From an uncultured Desulfovibrionaceae bacterium (lineage in GTDB: Bacteria; Desulfobacterota; Desulfovibrionia; Desulfovibrionales; Desulfovibrionaceae), in the NCBI GenBank assembly GCA_944325195.1, contig CALUZB010000009.1, positions 1-48,356 on the forward strand: a stretch of DNA of 48,356 bases, given 5' to 3'. Shown here one piece after another: positions 44,084 through 48,356 of the stretch. A program made the translations under genes and the position numbers. The first letter of the stretch is position 1. Each line of letters starts with the position of its first letter. Under the pieces are notes generated by a model. The model searched no databases and was not told the origin of the DNA. It was given only the letters and a program-made list of their open reading frames with translations.

Positions 44084-44437
44084 ATGGATATAGAAAAAGC
44101 AAAAACATTTCAATGCCCAATGGAACTGACGATGAGCATAATTGGGGGTAAATACAAGGCCATTATTTTATGGCATTTAATTGATAATACTTTAAGATAC
44201 AACGAAATTCAAAAGATTATTCCGAAAGCGACTCCTAAAATGTTGAGTCAACAATTAAAGGAATTGGAAGCAGACGGAATAATCAATAGAAAAATGTATC
44301 CGGTTGTTCCACCAAAGACTGAATATTCCCTAACAGGACTCGGGAGATCATTAGTACCAATTATTCAAGCCTTGGAAAAATGGGGAGAGGGATATTTTAA
44401 ACATTTAGGGCTACCAAATCCTTGTGGAGAAAATTAG
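44084..44437 (+). CDS. HxlR family winged-helix regulator
   Basis: 117 residues from ATG 44084. The HxlR pattern is complete: FQCPMELTMSIIGGKYKAIILWHL (with Cys11, the sensing cysteine position in several members), LRYNEIQKIIPKATPKMLSQQLKELEADGIINRKMYPVVPPKTEYSLTGLGRSL in order, and a C-terminal helix. It binds DNA as a dimer and answers reactive aldehydes, quinones or similar stress in known members. It is divergent from the NTF2-like gene, presumably its target. The DNA is AT-rich like that gene, so both moved together. The stop codon lies inside a terminator stem. Confidence 0.92.
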   Translation: MDIEKAKTFQCPMELTMSIIGGKYKAIILWHLIDNTLRYNEIQKIIPKATPKMLSQQLKELEADGIINRKMYPVVPPKTEYSLTGLGRSLVPIIQALEKWGEGYFKHLGLPNPCGEN

Positions 44438-44454
44438 ATAGTAGCTCTAATTTT
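44430..44454 (+). terminator. Terminator of hxlR overlapping its stop codon
   Basis: AAAATTAGA (44430-44438) and TCTAATTTT (44446-44454) form a perfect 9-bp stem; the TAG stop is in the left arm. The T-tract is the right arm itself. Confidence 0.7.
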
Positions 44455-45090
44455 ACTCAACCTGCAACTTATTTTGCCCAAAATCGTCAACCTGACCTAA
44501 GTAATCAAACCATGTGTCTTTTTACAAGCCGGTTCAAATTCAACCCGCCCCGGCCCCTTACCAACCCGCCCCAACCCGGCCCGATTTATCTGGACTTTAT
44601 ATAGTTTTTTCTATACTATATAGACTAACTACTCTAACGCCGGATTTAATCCGGCTTGAGGTGCGTTTACACCAGTAACCCAAAAAGGGGCGTTCTCTTT
44701 CGGACTGGTGTGCATCTCAGTGAGAATCCATTCAGCCACACAAAAAACGATATCCTGTGCAACCAGCTCTACAAGGAGAACCTGACCCGTATCCGATATA
44801 AGAAAATGGATATCGCCCCGGCAATGCCGTGGGTAACGCTGAGATAATCGAAGGCTGTCAATATGAAAAAGCCGTTATAAAGTGGCTGTAGGCAAAACCG
44901 TGCCGGGCAACGCGGATCCCCTGCTCGCCTACTGCCCCGCACCTTACAGGCAACAGGTCTGTCGCCGCCCCTAAGGGTGCAGCCGGTCGGAACAAGCGGG
45001 GCATGTTTGCGGCCGGACCCAAAAGCCGGAACAACCGGCCTCAAGTCACTTCCCCCGCAACCGGGGGTAAAACCATAAAAGGAGCTTTTG
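44455..45090. other. Intergenic junction, AT-rich to GC-rich
   Basis: About 640 bp. It contains TATAG-TTTTTT-CTATA (44600-44616 region), a perfect hairpin GCCGGAT-TTA-ATCCGGC (44639-44655), and from 44880 GC-rich DNA leading to the shared leader CAAAACCATAAAAGGAGC before the next gene (approximate form: AAACCATAAAAGGAG). A 63-codon frame (44656-44847) has no ribosome-binding site and is not called. Confidence 0.45.
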
Positions 45091-45687
45091 ATGAACAGAC
45101 TGCTTGAGCGCATGAGCGCCTATCTGCAAGAGTGGGAAGAACGCCTGGACGCGGAGAAATTCACCCTGCCCCAAACCCCGGAACCGGAGCGGCAATCCCC
45201 GCCCACGTCTGCCCCGGCTTCCGGGGCGGACCTGACCCGCTCAACCCCGCCCGGACCGGCCGCCGCATCTGCATCTGCGCCGTTCCCGGCAACAGCAAGC
45301 AGCGGGCAGCGGGTTGATAATCTGATAACCGATAATCCGGCTGCGCCCAAATGCACCCCGGCCGTGCAGACCAAAGCTGCCCCCACCGGCTCCGCTGCTT
45401 CCCGGCCCGGGGGAAGGCAAACAGCCCGTCCGGCCTCCAGCAACGCCCGCACTCCCGGCGGGGTTGAGGCAACTGCCGTCGCCCCCGCCCCGGCCACAAG
45501 CCCCGGAGCCGCCCGCATTACCCTGCATGAATTCCTCTGGCGGAAAGTGCAGATTGAATACAGCCACTCCGGATATCCGGAAGCCGACTTACGCGGCGAA
45601 TTCGACAAAATCGTTCAGGCATGGCTGGACTGCGGCAAGCTGAGCAGTCAGGACGGTGAAATCCGCTTAAACCGGCGGCCGGTTTAA
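45091..45687 (+). CDS. Unknown Ala/Pro-rich protein with conserved-looking C-terminus
   Basis: 198 residues from ATG 45091, with AAAGGAGCTTTTG before it. Residues 1-28 form an amphipathic acidic helix (LLERMSAYLQEWEERLDAEKF). Residues about 30-135 are an Ala/Pro/Thr/Ser-rich disordered linker. Residues about 140-198 are compact: TLHEFLWRKVQIEYSHSGYPEADLRGEFDKIVQAWLDCGKLSSQDGEIRLNRRPV. I do not recognise a family. No signal or TM helix. It is convergent with the YfcC gene, 104 bp apart. Composition is host-like. Confidence 0.6.
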   Translation: MNRLLERMSAYLQEWEERLDAEKFTLPQTPEPERQSPPTSAPASGADLTRSTPPGPAAASASAPFPATASSGQRVDNLITDNPAAPKCTPAVQTKAAPTGSAASRPGGRQTARPASSNARTPGGVEATAVAPAPATSPGAARITLHEFLWRKVQIEYSHSGYPEADLRGEFDKIVQAWLDCGKLSSQDGEIRLNRRPV

Positions 45688-45699
45688 GCGCTGAAGCCC

Positions 45700-45727
45700 G
45701 CCCGCCTGTCCCGGCTTCCAGGCGGGC
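45700..45727. terminator. Hairpin between convergent genes
   Basis: GCCCGCCTG (45700-45708) and CAGGCGGGC (45719-45727) form a perfect 9-bp stem with a 10-base loop. No T-tract on either side, so termination would not be of the classical type. A second symmetric sequence, AAACCGGC-G-GCCGGTTT, sits at 45670-45686 over the stop codon. Confidence 0.5.
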
Positions 45728-45791
45728 CCCGGCCCGGCCGGCCCCGCCTCCACTGCCCGCTCTGCCCGCCTGAAACGCTGACCTTCCCGCG

Positions 45792-47327
45792 CTAGGCCAG
45801 ATACACCTGCAAAATCAGCAGGGCACTGCCGAAAACAAACAGGAAGAGCACCATAGGCCAGACAAATCTGAGCCAGTGGTTGTATTTCATGCCCAGCATC
45901 TGCAAAGTGGCCAGCACCAGCCCGGTGGGAGCGAGGTAGAGCATGGCGTACTGCCCCCAGTTGTAGGCCGATACCACCACATAGCGGGGAATGCCCACGG
46001 TATCGGCCAGCGGCGCCATGATCGGCATGGAAAGCACCGCCAGACCGGACGACGAGGGCACAATGAACCCCAGCAGAAAGAAGATGAACATCAGTGCCAC
46101 TACAAACAGTCCGCCCTGCATCCCGGCCACGGCGTTGGAAGCGTAATAGAGCACGGTATCGGAAATCAGTCCCTCTTCCATAATCAGGTTGACACCGCGG
46201 GCCAGCCCGATAATCAGCGACACGCCCACCAGACTGGACGCACCGTGCACAAACGCCTCAGTAGCCGCATGTTCGCCCACGCCGGAAATAATCATCACCA
46301 CAATCGCCACAGCCAGGAAGGAAGCGGCCATTTGGGGGAACCACCAGCCGCCCACGGCCACGCCCCAGACCATAACGATAAACGCCGCGGAAAAGAGCAG
46401 CAGGATCAGCTTCTTCCGTACCGTGAATTTGCCTACCGTCGCCTCATCCAGGTTGACCGGGAACCGCTTCTGAAAATCCGCATGGTCAGACCAGGTATAG
46501 GAGAAGGCGGGGTCCGCCTTGATTTTAGCGCAATACCAGCGCAAATAAAAAATCACCACCGCTGCTCCCACAATGCAGCCGATTATTCTGTAGGAAATGC
46601 CCTCGGTAAACGGAATGCCCGCGGCGCTGGAAGCAATGACCACGGAAAACGGATTGATTGTGGAAAAGGTGGTGCCCATGGACGAGGCCAGGAAAATGGC
46701 CCCCACACAGACAATGGAGTCGTAGCCCAAAGCCAGAAAAACAGGCGCGAGAATGGGGTAGAACGCCACCGCCTCTTCTTCAATGCCACAGGTAGTGCCG
46801 CCCACCACCATGAGCAGCGAGACCAGAAACACCAGCATGAACTCCCGTCCCCGGGTCTTTTTTGAAAGCGCCAGCAGGCCGGAGTTGAACGCGCCGGTGC
46901 GGTTCACCACCCCAATCAGACCGCCCAGCACGAAAATGAACACCATTACGTCCACGGCTTCAATAATCCCGTCCACCATGCTCACGGTCAGGTCCTGCAG
47001 GTGCTTCGGTTTCTGCTCCAGGCGCTGGTAGGTGCCGGGCACGGCAATGGGCTTTCTGATTTTACCGCCGGTGAACTGCTCAATCTGAATATGCACGCCG
47101 ATGCGCTCAAGCGAAGCCTGATCGGGCGGCAGACTGCTTACCTTGCCGAACGGATCGGTGACCTCAAGGCGCTGTTCAGCCGGATTGTAGGTGAGCTTGG
47201 AATAGGCCCCGGCCGGAACCACCCAAGTGGCGCCAATGGCCAGAAGCATAATTACAAACAGAATGGTGAATGCTGAGGGGAAGCTCAGATGAAACCTTCC
47301 CTGTCCGGTTGTCGATGCACTGCTCAT
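45792..47327 (-). CDS. YfcC/DcuC-type membrane transporter
   Basis: 511 residues from ATG 47327, with GGGGGAGATACT before it (a frame open further upstream would add 16). About 12 TM helices. The family order holds: FPSAFTILFVIMLLAIGATWVVPAGAYSKL, a periplasmic insert (residues about 50-115), DVMVFIFVLGGLIGVVNRTGAFNSGLLAL, VVGGTTCGIEEEAVAFYPILAPVFLALGYD, FLASSMGTTFSTINPFSVVIASSAAGIPF, and SLIIGLARGVNLIMEEGLISDTVLYY. This is the YfcC group (PF03606), which includes arginine/ornithine-type and C4-dicarboxylate-type carriers; which amino acid or acid it carries is unknown. It stands alone. Confidence 0.88.
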   Translation of the reverse strand: MSSASTTGQGRFHLSFPSAFTILFVIMLLAIGATWVVPAGAYSKLTYNPAEQRLEVTDPFGKVSSLPPDQASLERIGVHIQIEQFTGGKIRKPIAVPGTYQRLEQKPKHLQDLTVSMVDGIIEAVDVMVFIFVLGGLIGVVNRTGAFNSGLLALSKKTRGREFMLVFLVSLLMVVGGTTCGIEEEAVAFYPILAPVFLALGYDSIVCVGAIFLASSMGTTFSTINPFSVVIASSAAGIPFTEGISYRIIGCIVGAAVVIFYLRWYCAKIKADPAFSYTWSDHADFQKRFPVNLDEATVGKFTVRKKLILLLFSAAFIVMVWGVAVGGWWFPQMAASFLAVAIVVMIISGVGEHAATEAFVHGASSLVGVSLIIGLARGVNLIMEEGLISDTVLYYASNAVAGMQGGLFVVALMFIFFLLGFIVPSSSGLAVLSMPIMAPLADTVGIPRYVVVSAYNWGQYAMLYLAPTGLVLATLQMLGMKYNHWLRFVWPMVLFLFVFGSALLILQVYLA

Positions 47328-47775
47328 AGTATCTCCCCCGAATGCACGGAACGAACTTCTTTTCCGCTCGTGCATCTATTATTCGTTATACGGGCTATGT
47401 ATATTCCTATATAAATGTAATTGCAACCCCCGGCAGAAAATGCCGGTCTGCCCGGGGTTTGTGGGCAGGGTCTGTGTGAGTGTGAGCCGTCACGGAAAAT
47501 GAGAATGGAAGGCAGAAATATATGTTCAAAGGCAGCTTCCCAGGCGCTTTGCGCAAATTCCTCTCCGCCCTGCCTGCAGGCGGTTCCGTAAAATCCCCAT
47601 TCTTTATTTTCAGTATGGAGCATGTGATTTCCATCCGGTTTTGCTGTTTGCGTCGACTGTCACTTAGCTCTGATAAATATTTTACGATTTGTGCAGTATT
47701 TTCCTTGACTGTTTCCGGGAACGGAGCGAACACACTCACAACAAAAGGCGAACAATATCAACAACTTAAATTAGG
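47328..47775. other. Divergent region between the YfcC gene and the mobile region
   Basis: 448 bp, AT-richer than the core (47380-47420 and 47640-47710). A short hairpin-like CCCCGG/CCGGGG and GCAGAAAATGC are present near 47430-47460, without a clear role. No repressor gene or phage end is recognisable. Confidence 0.4.
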
Positions 47776-48180
47776 GTGGACGCCGACCGGACACTGAACT
47801 GGATTAAATTCCTGGACGGATTTATCCGCGAAAGCGTCCGTATCGCCAGCCTGCCGCCCTGTTCGCAAGCCCGGAATCTGCCCCCCGCTCTCAGCGCGGG
47901 GCAACGCGGCCTTGTACGCAGGCTTGAGGCGGGGGAAGGAAATGCGGCTGAGCTGGGCAACAGCCTGGGGGGTCTGTCCCACACCCTGCGCGCCGCAATC
48001 AGCAGAATCCGCCGGGCGGGAGTAGGCGTGCGTTGCGTACACAGACATGGGGCAACCTTTTACGAATTGGACTGCCCTGCGCTGATGCAGGCAAATGTAA
48101 GCGCCTCGCTCTGGGCGGGCATTGACAGCAAGATTGCTAAGTTTTACCGTAACCGGGCCGCTGTAATGGCCCTGGCTTAA
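47776..48180 (+). CDS. Winged-helix DNA-binding protein (phage or mobile-element type)
   Basis: 134 residues; the first in-frame start after a stop is GTG 47776, with only a weak ribosome-binding site (TTAGG). The middle part, ALSAGQRGLVRRLEAGEGNAAELGNSLGGLSHTLRAAISRIRRAGVGVRCV, reads as helix, helix-turn-helix and wing, followed by the strand YRHGATFYELD-like ending (HRHGATFYELD). This pattern is common in short DNA-binding proteins of Mu-like phages and integrative elements of these bacteria. It is 10 bp upstream of the next gene, whose partial sequence points the same way. Confidence 0.65.
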   Translation: MDADRTLNWIKFLDGFIRESVRIASLPPCSQARNLPPALSAGQRGLVRRLEAGEGNAAELGNSLGGLSHTLRAAISRIRRAGVGVRCVHRHGATFYELDCPALMQANVSASLWAGIDSKIAKFYRNRAAVMALA

Positions 48181-48190
48181 GGAGGAGAAT

Positions 48191-48356
48191 ATGAAATACA
48201 GAACGATTGATGGCGCCAAATTCACGGCAGACTCTTACCAGGATTTGGCGGAGCAGCTCTGGCAATCCCAATTCATTCCGCCTCCCACACTCCAGGAATG
48301 GATGAAGGGCAGCGCGCACCGGGCAAAAATGTGGAACGGCTCGGAGTTGCGCACAG
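48191..48356 (+). CDS. Partial small gene of a mobile region, unknown function
   Basis: ATG 48191 follows GGAGGAGAAT, an excellent ribosome-binding site; 55 codons are visible before the window ends. The text begins MKYRTIDGAKFTADSYQDL, then AEQLWQSQFIPPPTLQEWM and KGSAHRAKMWNGSELRT. It resembles small conserved proteins next to regulatory genes in prophages and integrative elements of Desulfovibrio-like bacteria, from memory only. No function is known to me. It is probably co-transcribed with the winged-helix gene. Confidence 0.6.
   Translation, partial: MKYRTIDGAKFTADSYQDLAEQLWQSQFIPPPTLQEWMKGSAHRAKMWNGSELRT

Noticed and set aside
44530..44550. tRNA T-arm (GGTTCAAATTC)
   Set aside because: No matching stem on the 3' side and no acceptor, D or anticodon arms upstream.
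44656..44847. Small gene of 63 codons after hxlR
   Set aside because: No ribosome-binding site, no recognisable motif, and it spans a hairpin edge and composition change.

Overview
The window is GC-rich DNA carrying a bacterial core genome, broken by short AT-rich islands. It most resembles a member of the Desulfovibrionaceae or a close relative. The evidence is the c-type cytochrome maturation cluster, whose CcmE has a C-x-x-x-Y haem-binding motif with no ccmG or ccmH beside it, as known in Desulfovibrio. The Desulfovibrio-like GatB and class II aldolase, and the DksA/TraR, NFACT and DUF4254 genes, point the same way. This placement is an inference from remembered protein families; no search was run.

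Layout. Bases 1-1121 hold the end of a prophage-like region: the 3' part of a tail protein and a small DUF1640 coiled-coil protein, closed by a strong terminator. Bases 1445-8464 are a minus-strand group: nadK, a 930-residue hybrid sensor kinase, a DUF4254 protein and gatB. After about 1.5 kb of noncoding DNA, a minus-strand carbon cluster runs tkt, pgk, fba, gap (15571 to 9931). From 16143 to 22186 on the plus strand lies ccmE, ccmF, a fused ccmA-ccmB, ccmC and ccmD, followed by a PP-loop/NFACT-R tRNA-modification-type protein and, on the minus strand, a DedA membrane protein. Bases 24831-34538 hold a large TPR-type membrane protein with a CCHC zinc knuckle, an unknown gene with an apparent frameshift, an asparaginase, a TrmH-type methyltransferase, an acyl-ACP thioesterase, a DksA/TraR protein and an NFACT (RqcH-like) protein. 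Bases 34911-39898 hold an AI-2E-family permease, a pseudo-receiver/GAF-like protein, YceD (DUF177) and ribosomal protein L28.

Bases 39899-45090 are a patchwork accessory region. It holds an AT-rich secreted protein made of 63-bp tandem repeats, broken remnants of a mobilizable element (relaxase-like, small accessory protein, integrase N-terminus), a secreted unknown, and an AT-rich divergent HxlR regulator/NTF2-like pair. An unknown Ala/Pro-rich protein and a YfcC-family carrier follow. The right edge (47776-48356) enters another mobile region with a winged-helix protein and a second small gene.

Three cross-cutting signals stand out. (1) At least five copies of a roughly 150-180 bp dispersed GC-rich repeat lie in the same orientation, and one edge carries a ribosome-binding-site-like sequence that also recurs just upstream of several genes. 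(2) Three sigma-54-type -24/-12 sequences precede three genes of unknown function. (3) Many otherwise conserved proteins carry long Ala/Pro/Gly-rich inserts, while the glycolytic enzymes do not.
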